Assembly: GCA_905210545.1 (NCBI GenBank)
Contig: CAJLXC010000021.1
Span: 1-24,545 of the forward strand
Length of the DNA stretch: 24,545 nucleotides
Source of the DNA: an uncultured Eubacteriales bacterium
GTDB lineage: Bacteria > Bacillota > Clostridia > Christensenellales > Borkfalkiaceae
Reading direction: 5' to 3'
In this document: one piece after another, positions 1-6,862 of the stretch
How the letters are laid out: each line of letters opens with the position of its first letter
How positions within the stretch are numbered: position 1 is the first letter of the stretch
Made by a program: the position numbers and the translations under genes
Notes under the pieces: model-generated
Databases searched by the model: none
Seen by the model: only the letters and a program-made list of their open reading frames with translations
Told to the model about the DNA's origin: nothing

Positions 1-332
1 AAGCCGATTTTATTTATTTGAGAAGTGAAGCCGAAATCGATACGTCAAAGCCTTTGGTTTTAACGCATCCTACAGAGAGATGGAAAAGCATAACGTTTTA
101 TAATTACGAACTTAAATCTTTGCAGCAGGATATAATCAAAAACGGTAAATTGGTTTATAAAATGCCTGATCTTGCGGAAATAAAAGCCTATGCTAAAAAA
201 GATCTAGACAGTTTTTGGGATGAATATAAACGTTTGGATAAACCGCACGTGTATAAAGTGGATTTATCGGACGGGCTTTACGAGTTGAAAAAGGATATGT
301 TGGAAAAAATCAGAGGTAAGGGGAAAGATTGA
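1..332 (+). CDS. pncB: Nicotinate phosphoribosyltransferase, C-terminal part (5' end outside window)
   Basis: The reading frame is open from base 3, so the gene enters from the left edge; the TTG at 18 is internal and not a start. The visible part is about 109 residues. The stretch EIDTSKPLVLTHPTERWKS, then NGKLVYKMP and later LDSFWDEYKRL, is the C-terminal pattern of Clostridia/Bacilli nicotinate phosphoribosyltransferase (EIDxSKPLxLxHPxxxWK, GKLVYxxP, LWxExKR). The family enzyme makes nicotinate mononucleotide from nicotinate and PRPP with ATP hydrolysis, in the Preiss-Handler route to NAD. The active-site part lies outside the window. The TGA stop overlaps the TTG start of the next gene by four bases, so the two are probably co-transcribed and translationally coupled. 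Confidence 0.85.
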   Translation, partial: ADFIYLRSEAEIDTSKPLVLTHPTERWKSITFYNYELKSLQQDIIKNGKLVYKMPDLAEIKAYAKKDLDSFWDEYKRLDKPHVYKVDLSDGLYELKKDMLEKIRGKGKD

Positions 333-937
333 AAACGATTGATAACGAATTCGGGGTAGATAAAAAAAAATATAAGCGAGACGAAGTAATAGGCTTATTA
401 CGCAGCCTTACGGATAAATTTAACGAGCGGCTGTCGGAACTCAAAGCTAACGTGTCCGAATTAAAGTCGGAAAACGACAAGCTTAAAGTCGAACTCGGAG
501 TGTTTAAGGATAAAAATTCGATTATAGAAGCATCGATAAAAGATGCCCAAGAAAAAGCGTCCGATACCGAAGAGCGGGCAAGGCTAAGATATTCTTTGGT
601 TATGGAAAGCCTTAAAAGGTTTTCGGAGAAATGGAACGGTTATTTCGAATATCTGAAAACCAAATATCCTTTATATCCCATAATAAAAAAGTCTGCGGAA
701 CTGAAAAACAAAATTAACGCCATAATGAATGACGAGGATGCGGAAAAATCCGTTTCCGTTATCAATGACGCGTTATCCGAGATTATAGAAGAAAAAAATC
801 AACCATTCAACCCGAAAGAAATTATAAACGACTACGTTGCCGCTACAGGCGATAACGGGTTTGACCTTGACGAGGTGTTAAACCCCGGAGAGTTGCAACT
901 GGAGGATTTATGCAAGGAACTGGGACTTCTGGAATAA
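329..937 (+). CDS. DivIVA-like coiled-coil protein
   Basis: This 202-residue protein has no signal peptide or membrane segment. Residues about 13-28 (KKYKRDEVIGLLRSL) resemble the DivIVA N-terminal pattern in which a GYxxxEVDxFL block binds membrane, but the usual Gly-Tyr is replaced by Lys-Tyr. Residues about 30-90 are a charged heptad coiled coil (ERLSELKANVSELKSENDKL), followed by KDAQEKASDTEERAR, like the A-rich second coil of DivIVA. The C-terminal third is acidic and not recognised. The TTG start overlaps the previous stop and follows the purine-rich AGGTAAGGGG. DivIVA stands upstream of (ileS-)lspA-rluD in Bacillus and many clostridia, which supports the assignment. In that family it is a polar scaffold; here the role in division or sporulation is inferred only. 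Confidence 0.6.
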   Translation: MKTIDNEFGVDKKKYKRDEVIGLLRSLTDKFNERLSELKANVSELKSENDKLKVELGVFKDKNSIIEASIKDAQEKASDTEERARLRYSLVMESLKRFSEKWNGYFEYLKTKYPLYPIIKKSAELKNKINAIMNDEDAEKSVSVINDALSEIIEEKNQPFNPKEIINDYVAATGDNGFDLDEVLNPGELQLEDLCKELGLLE

Positions 938-1479
938 AAAAGATAATAAAATTTATCGTTATACCCGTTGTGGTTGTTATTGTTCTTATAGCGATAGATC
1001 AGGTTAGCAAACTTTGTTTTAAAAATCTTAACGAAACGCGTAATTTAAGGGCAAATCAAATCGATATAATTAAAAATTTCTTTTATATAACTTATACGGA
1101 AAATCCCGGTTCGGCTTATGGCTTTTTATCCGATAAGTCATGGGCGCAGGCGTTTTTTAAGGTTCTGACCGCCGTCTCTTTGGTGTTGTTTTGTTTCCTT
1201 TATGCTTACGCTTATAAAAAAGAATATAAGCTTATGGCGTACTCTGTGGTGTTTATTACGGGCGGAACGGTCGGTAATTTTATTGACAGATTGATAAACG
1301 GCAAAGTCGTAGACTTTATGTGTGCGGAGTTTTTCGGTAAAAGACTTTTCGGCATATTTAATTTTGCCGATTTGTTCCTTACGGCAGGCGTTATAATGAT
1401 TATAATACATTTTCTGTTTTTTGACGAGAGCGCCTTGTTTGGTAAAAAAGATGCAAAAAAAGAAATTTCTGATAAATGA
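910..1479 (+). CDS. lspA: Signal peptidase II (prolipoprotein signal peptidase)
   Basis: LspA is the membrane aspartyl protease that removes the signal peptide of diacylglyceryl-modified prolipoproteins. Visible motifs are TENPGSAYG (family NxGxAFG), GNFIDRL with catalytic Asp126, and FNFADLF with catalytic Asp154. There are four hydrophobic segments at about residues 10-30, 78-97, 102-120 and 151-168. At 189 residues it is slightly longer than the usual 150-170, with a polar lysine-rich tail. The ATG at 910 lies three bases after GGAGGA (901-906), inside the end of the preceding gene, giving a 28-bp overlap; the short spacing leaves the exact start a little open. A likely substrate is encoded in this same window (the lipoprotein at 23230). 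Confidence 0.95.
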   Translation: MQGTGTSGIKKIIKFIVIPVVVVIVLIAIDQVSKLCFKNLNETRNLRANQIDIIKNFFYITYTENPGSAYGFLSDKSWAQAFFKVLTAVSLVLFCFLYAYAYKKEYKLMAYSVVFITGGTVGNFIDRLINGKVVDFMCAEFFGKRLFGIFNFADLFLTAGVIMIIIHFLFFDESALFGKKDAKKEISDK

Positions 1480-2359
1480 CGGAGACGGAATACGAGCAGA
1501 CGTGTATCTGAGCGATAAAACAGGTTTTTCTCGTTCTCATATAAAAAAAATTTGCGACGAGGGCAATCTCTCTGTAAACGATAAAATAAGGAAAAGCAAC
1601 TATAAACTGAAAATTTCCGACAGGGTAGAGCTTTTGCTGCCGGAAAGCGTAAATCTCGATGCCGTTCCCGAAAATATTCCTATCGATATCATTTATCAGG
1701 ATAACGACGTTGCGGTGATAAATAAGCCGCAAGGAATGACCGTTCACGCCGGCAACGGAACGCATGGCGAAACGCTTGTAAACGCGCTTTTATATCATTT
1801 GGACAGCCTATCGGGGATAAACGGAGTTATCAGACCCGGAATCGTGCATAGAATCGATAAAAACACTTCCGGATTGCTGGTTGTCGCCAAAAACGACAAA
1901 GCCCACGTTTCCCTTGCAAAACAACTTGAAAATAAAACCTGCAAAAGGATATATATTGCTTTGCTTGAAGGAATCGTTAAAGATGATGAAGGCGTAATCG
2001 ACACTTTTATCGGCAGAGATCCTAAAAATCGTACAAAAATGGCTGTTGTTAAAAGCGGAAGACAAGCAGTTACCGAATATAAGGTGCTTAAAAGATACGA
2101 TAAAGGATATACTTTATGCGAGTTTTCGCTTAAAACAGGCAGAACGCATCAAATACGCGTACATTGTAAATATATAGGACACCCGATAGTCGGGGATAAA
2201 GAATACGGATATAAGAATTGTAAATTTAAACCGGAAGGACAGCTGTTGCACGCAAAACATTTGGAATTTATTCATCCGACAACGGGTGAAAAAGTTTCTT
2301 TTGACGCGCCTCTTCCTGAACATTTTAAAAAAATAATTGAAAAATTAGATAATATTTAA
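1451..2359 (+). CDS. rluD: 23S rRNA pseudouridine synthase, RluA/RluD family
   Basis: The protein has 302 residues. An N-terminal S4 RNA-binding domain (about 10-70, SRSHIKKICDEGNLSVNDK) is followed by the RluA catalytic domain with HRIDKNTSGLLVVAKN; Asp136 corresponds to the nucleophilic Asp of the HRLDxxTSG motif. KTGRTHQIRVH (about 228-238) is the second family signature. The likely target is helix 69 of 23S rRNA as for RluD, but RluC-like or RluB-like specificity cannot be excluded. The frame is open back to a TTG at 1421, but the ATG at 1451 fits the family's N-terminus and gives normal length. It overlaps lspA by 29 bp, so coupling is likely. The S4 start reads GIRADVYL where the family usually has RLDxxL. 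Confidence 0.9.
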   Translation: MQKKKFLINDGDGIRADVYLSDKTGFSRSHIKKICDEGNLSVNDKIRKSNYKLKISDRVELLLPESVNLDAVPENIPIDIIYQDNDVAVINKPQGMTVHAGNGTHGETLVNALLYHLDSLSGINGVIRPGIVHRIDKNTSGLLVVAKNDKAHVSLAKQLENKTCKRIYIALLEGIVKDDEGVIDTFIGRDPKNRTKMAVVKSGRQAVTEYKVLKRYDKGYTLCEFSLKTGRTHQIRVHCKYIGHPIVGDKEYGYKNCKFKPEGQLLHAKHLEFIHPTTGEKVSFDAPLPEHFKKIIEKLDNI

Positions 2360-2370
2360 GGAGATTAACA

Positions 2371-2658
2371 ATGAAAGAAACTCAAAAAAAGGTAAACGTA
2401 TTGCATTTTATAGCATTTATTTCGCTGGTTGTTTTTGCTGTTTTGCAAGTCTTTTGCGCACTTAAAAGCGTAATTCAACTCGGCGCGGTATTAACTAACA
2501 TTCTTGAAACGGTTAAAAACTTAGGTATAATACTCGTCTTCGGAATAACCGCCTGGGAGTTTGTTGCGGGCAGATCAAAAGGTTTTAAAATTACTTACTG
2601 GATATGCCTTGTTATCTTTATTCTTGCAACGATAGGACTTTGGGTTTTTAATAAGTGA
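2371..2658 (+). CDS. Small three-helix membrane protein of unknown function
   Basis: I do not recognise this 95-residue protein. It has three hydrophobic segments at about residues 10-32, 37-66 and 72-93, with positively charged residues at the N-terminus (KETQKKVN) and between the second and third segment (GRSKGFK). It lacks a cleavable signal peptide and any motif known to me. The start is well supported by AAGGAG at 2358-2363, eight bases before the ATG. It sits 11 bp after rluD and 3 bp before der in one operon, so it is probably a real translated gene. Nothing in the context fixes its job; neighbours are ribosome maturation (RluD, Der) and lipid synthesis (PlsY). Confidence 0.75.
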   Translation: MKETQKKVNVLHFIAFISLVVFAVLQVFCALKSVIQLGAVLTNILETVKNLGIILVFGITAWEFVAGRSKGFKITYWICLVIFILATIGLWVFNK

Positions 2659-2661
2659 TAT

Positions 2662-3981
2662 ATGGCTAATCCTTTAGTTGCGATAGTCGGCAGACCGAAC
2701 GTCGGTAAATCCACCTTTTTTAATAAGGTGGTGGGTAAAAGATTGTCGATTGTAGAAAATTTTCCCGGAGTAACGAGAGATCGCTTATATGCCGACGCGG
2801 AATGGTGCGGCAAATATTTCACGCTGGTAGACACAGGCGGTCTTGAATTGAAATCTACGGACGAAATGTGGGTTCACATTCAGAAACAGGCAGAAATAGC
2901 GATTGAAACGGCTGACGTTATAATTTTATTTACGGACGCTAAATCGGGGTTGACTTCTGCCGATTACGACGTTGCCGCAAAACTCCGTAAATCAGGTAAG
3001 CCCATCGTTCTTGCCGTAAATAAACTCGATAATTACGATCCCGCTAAGCTCTTTGAATTTTACAATCTCGGCATAGGAGAGCCTTTCGGCATTTCTGCCG
3101 AACACAGTACCGGTATAGGCGATTTGTTAGATGAAGTCGTTTCTCATTTTAAGGACGAAGGCGAAAACCCCGATGATGGTTCGATTAAAATCGCCATAGT
3201 CGGAAAGCCTAATGCGGGCAAATCAAGTTTATGTAATAAAATACTGGGTTTTGACAGGACGATTGTGTCAGACATAGCCGGTACGACGCGCGACGCTATC
3301 GATACTCCGTTTGAATATAACGGCAAGAAATTTACGCTTATAGACACCGCGGGAATAAGAAAGAAAAAAAACGTTGAAGAAGACGTTGAATATTACAGCG
3401 TTTTGCGCGCTCTCGGAGCAATCCGTCGTGCAGACGTTTCGGTGATAATGGTCGATTCCGAAATAGGGTTGACCGAACAAGACGTTAAGATTTGCGGATA
3501 CGTACACGAGCAGAATAAACCGTCTGTTCTTGTTATGAATAAGTGGGATTTGATTGAAAAAGACACCCATACCGTCGAAAAATTCAACGCAAAACTGTCA
3601 GAAGATCTTAAGTTTATGAACTATCTGGTAACGGTTTACGTTTCCGCAAAGACCGGGCAGAGAACGGAAAAAATTCTTACGCTCGTTGAAAAAGTATACG
3701 AAAACGCTCAAAAACGCATTTCGACAGGGCAGCTTAACGATTTGATTTTCGACGCGGTGAGAGCAAACGAACCGCCTTCGGTAAACGGCAAGCGTCTTAA
3801 AATAAATTACGCCACGCAGACGGGCGTAAATCCGCCCACGTTCGTTTTTTTTGTAAACGAATCCGCGCTTATGCATTTTTCTTATAAAAGGTATCTGGAA
3901 AACTGTATAAGAAACGCTTACGATTTTTCGGGTACTCCTATTTATTTGCAAACTCGTGAAAAGGATGAAGACGAATTATAA
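2662..3981 (+). CDS. der: Ribosome biogenesis GTPase Der (EngA)
   Basis: Der is a GTPase with two tandem G domains needed for assembly of the 50S subunit. First domain: GRPNVGKST at 10-18, DTGG, NKLD. Second domain: GKPNAGKSS at 181-189, DTAGIRKKK, NKWD. The last 90 residues or so form the KH-like domain (KRLKINYATQTGVNPPTFVFFVN). At 439 residues it has the normal length for Bacillota. The ATG comes three bases after the previous stop without a strong ribosome site (only AAGTGATAT), so translation may depend on coupling to the small membrane protein upstream. The order der-plsY-(gpsA)-spoIVA is typical of clostridia. Confidence 0.97.
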   Translation: MANPLVAIVGRPNVGKSTFFNKVVGKRLSIVENFPGVTRDRLYADAEWCGKYFTLVDTGGLELKSTDEMWVHIQKQAEIAIETADVIILFTDAKSGLTSADYDVAAKLRKSGKPIVLAVNKLDNYDPAKLFEFYNLGIGEPFGISAEHSTGIGDLLDEVVSHFKDEGENPDDGSIKIAIVGKPNAGKSSLCNKILGFDRTIVSDIAGTTRDAIDTPFEYNGKKFTLIDTAGIRKKKNVEEDVEYYSVLRALGAIRRADVSVIMVDSEIGLTEQDVKICGYVHEQNKPSVLVMNKWDLIEKDTHTVEKFNAKLSEDLKFMNYLVTVYVSAKTGQRTEKILTLVEKVYENAQKRISTGQLNDLIFDAVRANEPPSVNGKRLKINYATQTGVNPPTFVFFVNESALMHFSYKRYLENCIRNAYDFSGTPIYLQTREKDEDEL

Positions 3982-3989
3982 ATTAAGTT

Positions 3990-4724
3990 ATGAACTATAA
4001 ACTTATGCTTGCGATTTTCGCGATTTGTTCCTACTTTATAGGAAACGTGAACTTCGCTCTTATCATCTCGAAGTTAAAACATAAAGATATAAGAAAAATG
4101 GGTAGCGGAAATCCCGGGACGTTGAATATGAGTAGAAATCTCGGTATTAAAATCGGGATTTTGACTTTGGTTCTCGACGCATTGAAGGGTGCCGTTCCCG
4201 CTCTTTTCGGGTACGTCTTTTTTTTGAAATATAATTTCCCCGATACTGTTTTTTCCGTTTCGGATTTTGCTATGTATCTTTGCGGCTTGTTCGTTATAGT
4301 GGGGCATATTTTTCCCGTGTTTCTTAAATTTAAAGGCGGCAAAGGGATTGCTTCTACTATGGGCGTTGTAATTGTATGTACGGCGGTACACGGTCTGTGG
4401 GTGCTTTTGGCTGTCGCTTCGATAGCCGCGGCGGTACTGTTTATTTACTACACCGAATTCGGCGGAATGGGGTCTTTTATCGCAATAACGCCGCCGCTTA
4501 TTTTCAGCGCGCTGTTTTTATATTGCAAATACGGATTCGGTAATGCCGAAACGCCTTATCTGTTGGCTTCGGATATTTGCATATTTGCATTCTTTTTCTT
4601 TACCTGGCTTGCTCATCGTAAAAATATATACAGAATGCTTAACGGAACGGAACATCCGACGTCTATAAAAAGCATGACCAAAAAAAAACAAAAAATCTGC
4701 GACAGAATAACGAAACTAAGATAA
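3990..4724 (+). CDS. plsY: Acyl-phosphate:glycerol-3-phosphate acyltransferase
   Basis: PlsY moves the acyl group from acyl-phosphate (made by PlsX) to glycerol-3-phosphate, the first step in phospholipid synthesis, in the membrane. The three family motifs are present: GSGNPGTLNMSR (about 38-49; family GSGNxGxTNxxR), GHIFPVFLKFKGGKGIAST (about 108-126) and HRKNIYRMLNGTE near the end. About six or seven hydrophobic segments are seen. The protein is 244 residues, slightly longer than the usual 190-220, with a basic tail rich in lysine (SMTKKKQKICDR). It starts 8 bp after der, with no clear Shine-Dalgarno sequence. In many clostridia the next gene is gpsA, which supplies glycerol-3-phosphate; that gene is absent here. 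Confidence 0.95.
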   Translation: MNYKLMLAIFAICSYFIGNVNFALIISKLKHKDIRKMGSGNPGTLNMSRNLGIKIGILTLVLDALKGAVPALFGYVFFLKYNFPDTVFSVSDFAMYLCGLFVIVGHIFPVFLKFKGGKGIASTMGVVIVCTAVHGLWVLLAVASIAAAVLFIYYTEFGGMGSFIAITPPLIFSALFLYCKYGFGNAETPYLLASDICIFAFFFFTWLAHRKNIYRMLNGTEHPTSIKSMTKKKQKICDRITKLR

Positions 4725-4747
4725 ATTTGTTAAATAAGCTTGTTTTC

Positions 4748-4776
4748 TCATATTCGACTTTAATCTCTCATATATT
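4748..4776 (+). promoter_or_regulatory. Sigma-E-type sporulation promoter of spoIVA
   Basis: TCATATT at 4748-4754 and CATATATT at 4769-4776 are separated by 14 bp. This matches the Bacillus sigma-E pattern (a -35 ending ATATT and a -10 beginning CATA, 13-15 bp apart). In Bacillus subtilis spoIVA is transcribed by sigma-E in the mother cell, so position and gene agree. Transcription would start near 4783-4786, about 20 bases before the start codon. No sigma-A-like TTGACA/TATAAT pair of good quality is seen in the same gap. Confidence 0.75.
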
Positions 4777-4805
4777 ATTCGTGTAATATGTGGGAGGTTT
4801 TTTTT

Positions 4806-6284
4806 ATGGATAAATACGATATTTACAACGATATATCGGCAAGGACGGGCGGTGAAATTTTTATAGGCGTAGTCGGACCGGTCAGAACGGGAAAATCTAC
4901 GTTTATAACTAAGTTTATGGAGAATTTTGTAATTCCGAATATAAGCGGAAAGTTACAAAAACAAATAGCAACAGACGAAATGCCTCAGTCTGCCGACGGA
5001 AAAACCATTATGACTACACAGCCGAAATTCGTTCCCGCAAACGCGGTAAAGGTTCAGTTTAAAAACAAATCCTCGGCAAACGTCAGATTAGTCGATTGCG
5101 TAGGTTATTTTGTAGACGGCGCAAACGGAGCTGAGGAAAACGATAAACCCAGACTGGTAAAAACGCCTTGGAGCAACGAGGAAATTCCTTTTGAAAAAGC
5201 AGCCGAGATAGGAACGGAAAAAGTTATAAAAGATTACTCTACGATAGGGATTATGGTTACGACGGACGGAACGATAGGAGAAATTCCGCGAGCCGATTAC
5301 GTTAAGGCCGAAGAAAAAACCGTAAAACAACTGAAAAAATGCGGCAAACCTTTTATTATAGTTCTTAATTCCAAAAGTCCCGATTCTCCGTCCGCAATAA
5401 AGCTTTGCGGCGAATTAGAAGAAAAATATGGTGTTTCCGTAATGAGCGTAAGCGTTGCGGAATTAAACGCTCAAAACATAAGTTCGATTATGGAAACGGT
5501 TTTAATGGAATTTCCGTTATATGCTTTCAACGTCGATATCCCGGAATGGATGAGAGTTTTGCCCGAAGACAACGTAATCATTTCCGCTTTATTGAAACGA
5601 GTGAAAGACGTTTCTTCCGAAATGTTTAAAATGCGCGATTACGCATCGTTTGAAGACGCGTTTTCGCAGGACGAATATTTTAACTCTTCCGAGGTCGAAG
5701 AAATTAAGCCCGGCGAAGGCGTTTCCGATTATAAACTTACCTGTAAAAACGGCTTATATTATAAAGTATTATCCGATGAATGCGGTGAAAACATTAACGA
5801 CGATTACGAATTGTTTAATTATATTAAAAGTTTTTCTCAGGCGAAAAAGGAATATACTAAAATAAAAGACGCATTAAGTAAAGCCGAAAGCGACGGCTAC
5901 GGAATTGTCTTGCCTACGATAGAAGAAATGAATCTCGAAGAGCCTGCTTTGGTTAAACAGGGCGGAAGATACGGGGTTAAGCTTAAAGCTTCCGCGCCGA
6001 GCCTTCATATTATGAAAGTTGACGTTGCAACGGAAGTTTCTCCTTTGGTGGGAACCGAAAAACAGGGCGAAGATCTGATAAAATTTATAAGGAATAAATT
6101 CGAAGACAATCCGTCGGGAATATGGGAAACGAATATGTTCGGTAAGTCTTTGCAGGAACTTGTGGGTGAGGGCGTCGCGAATAAAATTAACGCCATGCCT
6201 AAAGACGCTCAGAACAAAATGAGAAAAACGGCGACACGTATAGTTAACGAAAATAAAGGCGGTCTTATCTGTATCTTGCTGTAA
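4806..6284 (+). CDS. spoIVA: Stage IV sporulation protein A, spore coat basement ATPase
   Basis: SpoIVA is a mother-cell ATPase that polymerises on the forespore surface, anchored by SpoVM, and forms the base of the spore coat. The ATG at 4806 gives 492 residues, as in Bacillus subtilis; an upstream in-frame ATG at 4788 would add six residues but lies within the ribosome-binding GGGAGG (4792-4797), so it is rejected. The Walker A motif GPVRTGKST is at 24-32 with Lys30. The N-terminal opening DIYNDISARTGGEIFIGVVG is characteristic of the family. The C-terminus ends GGLICILL, the conserved tail needed for contact with SpoVM in Bacillus. It has its own promoter. A complete gene suggests that the organism makes endospores or did so recently. 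Confidence 0.98.
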   Translation: MDKYDIYNDISARTGGEIFIGVVGPVRTGKSTFITKFMENFVIPNISGKLQKQIATDEMPQSADGKTIMTTQPKFVPANAVKVQFKNKSSANVRLVDCVGYFVDGANGAEENDKPRLVKTPWSNEEIPFEKAAEIGTEKVIKDYSTIGIMVTTDGTIGEIPRADYVKAEEKTVKQLKKCGKPFIIVLNSKSPDSPSAIKLCGELEEKYGVSVMSVSVAELNAQNISSIMETVLMEFPLYAFNVDIPEWMRVLPEDNVIISALLKRVKDVSSEMFKMRDYASFEDAFSQDEYFNSSEVEEIKPGEGVSDYKLTCKNGLYYKVLSDECGENINDDYELFNYIKSFSQAKKEYTKIKDALSKAESDGYGIVLPTIEEMNLEEPALVKQGGRYGVKLKASAPSLHIMKVDVATEVSPLVGTEKQGEDLIKFIRNKFEDNPSGIWETNMFGKSLQELVGEGVANKINAMPKDAQNKMRKTATRIVNENKGGLICILL

Positions 6285-6330
6285 TTTGCTTGTAAAAACA
6301 AGCGAAGAACAAATTTTAAAGGGGTATTGT

Positions 6331-6367
6331 ATAAATGTGAAAAATTTTTCATAATTTATGTTTTTTT
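6331..6367 (+). terminator. Possible weak terminator after spoIVA
   Basis: ATAAAT (6331-6336) can pair with ATTTAT (6354-6359), with an inner GAAA/TTTC pairing, and seven T follow at 6361-6367. The stem is almost pure A/T and interrupted, so it is weak. A short hairpin GCTTGT-AAAA-ACAAGC (6288-6303) directly after the stop lacks a T run. One of these may end spoIVA transcription; neither is convincing. Confidence 0.3.
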
Positions 6368-6370
6368 CTC

Positions 6371-6399
6371 TTGACAATAAAAATTCGTTGTGCTATGCT
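6371..6399 (+). promoter_or_regulatory. Sigma-A promoter of the arsR-type regulator
   Basis: TTGACA at 6371-6376 and TATGCT at 6394-6399 are 17 bp apart, and the -10 is preceded by TGC, giving an extended -10 (TGCTATGCT). Transcription would begin near 6406, inside the inverted repeat at 6398-6421, which suits repression by steric block. It is the best sigma-A promoter in the window. Confidence 0.8.
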
Positions 6400-6421
6400 A
6401 TATTAGCAAAGGGTAATATAG
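6398..6421 (+). promoter_or_regulatory. Inverted repeat at the arsR start site, candidate autoregulatory operator
   Basis: Perfect 8-bp arms CTATATTA and TAATATAG are separated by 8 bp (GCAAAGGG). The element begins at the last bases of the -10 box and spans the predicted start site. ArsR/SmtB repressors bind AT-rich dyads at such positions and repress their own operon. The assignment as operator is inference from location and symmetry. Confidence 0.6.
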
Positions 6422-6428
6422 GTAGTGT

Positions 6429-6779
6429 ATGAACAGCTGTATTAAGGGGAATCACGAGAAAATCAAGAAAAAGCTTTCCGGCTCAAACGAGTATTCCGAA
6501 AGCGTGAAAGAAATAAGCGAGATTTTTTCGCTTCTCGGTGAACCCGCGAGGGTTAAAATTCTGCTTGCTTTAATGGAAGGAGAGCTTTGCGTTTATCACA
6601 TTTGTGAGATTACGGGAGGAAAGCAGTCCGCAATCTCGCAACATTTGAGAAAACTTAAAGATAAAAACATAATAAAATCCCGCAAAGAAGCAAATCAGGT
6701 ACTGTATTCCATTGCAGACGATCATATTGCGACGATTGTAAAAACGGCATTGAAACACAGAGGTTGTAAATTTGACTGA
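6429..6779 (+). CDS. ArsR/SmtB-family metal-responsive repressor, zinc-type
   Basis: This 116-residue winged-helix repressor has FSLLGEPARVKILLALMEGELCVYHIC followed by the recognition helix GKQSAISQHLRKLKDKNIIKSRKEANQVLYSI. The C-terminal helix carries D97-x-H99-x10-H110-x2-C113, the spacing of the alpha-5 zinc site of SmtB and CzrA (Asp, His, His, then Glu or His), here with Cys as fourth ligand. The alpha-3 site of ArsR/CadC (CVC) is reduced to C54-V-Y, with His57 and Cys59 nearby. It therefore probably senses Zn(II), perhaps Cd(II), and releases DNA when metal is bound. It precedes the metal-export ATPase by 83 bp and probably controls it. The ribosome site is weak (TAGGTAG). Confidence 0.88.
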   Translation: MNSCIKGNHEKIKKKLSGSNEYSESVKEISEIFSLLGEPARVKILLALMEGELCVYHICEITGGKQSAISQHLRKLKDKNIIKSRKEANQVLYSIADDHIATIVKTALKHRGCKFD

Positions 6780-6780
6780 A

Positions 6781-6808
6781 TTTAAGGCAATAGCGATATT
6801 GCCTTAAA
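6781..6808 (+). other. Perfect 12-bp hairpin with GNRA-type loop between regulator and ATPase genes
   Basis: Arms TTTAAGGCAATA (6781-6792) and TATTGCCTTAAA (6797-6808) flank the tetraloop GCGA, which is of the stable GNRA class. It starts one base after the arsR stop. No T run follows on either strand, so it is not a standard intrinsic terminator. It may set the ratio of regulator to transporter mRNA by processing, 3' protection or partial termination; this is inference. Confidence 0.6.
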
Positions 6809-6827
6809 TAAACAAAACAATATTAGT

Positions 6828-6850
6828 ATATAATCATATATTGATTATAT
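6828..6850 (+). promoter_or_regulatory. Second AT-rich inverted repeat directly before the ATPase ribosome site
   Basis: Perfect 9-bp arms ATATAATCA and TGATTATAT are separated by TATAT. The element abuts the Shine-Dalgarno sequence AAGGAG (6851-6856). As DNA it looks like an ArsR-family operator; as RNA it would form a hairpin against the ribosome site. It contains TATAAT (6829-6834), but I see no -35 at a suitable distance. Confidence 0.5.
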
Positions 6851-6862
6851 AAGGAGATAACT

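Noticed and set aside
4788..4805. Upstream ATG start for spoIVA
   Set aside because: It would place the start over the GGGAGG ribosome site, and the downstream ATG gives the family's length and N-terminus.
5874..6377. Minus-strand open frame of 167 codons at the end of spoIVA
   Set aside because: It is antisense to conserved spoIVA sequence and its amino acid content looks like a shadow, with no motif.
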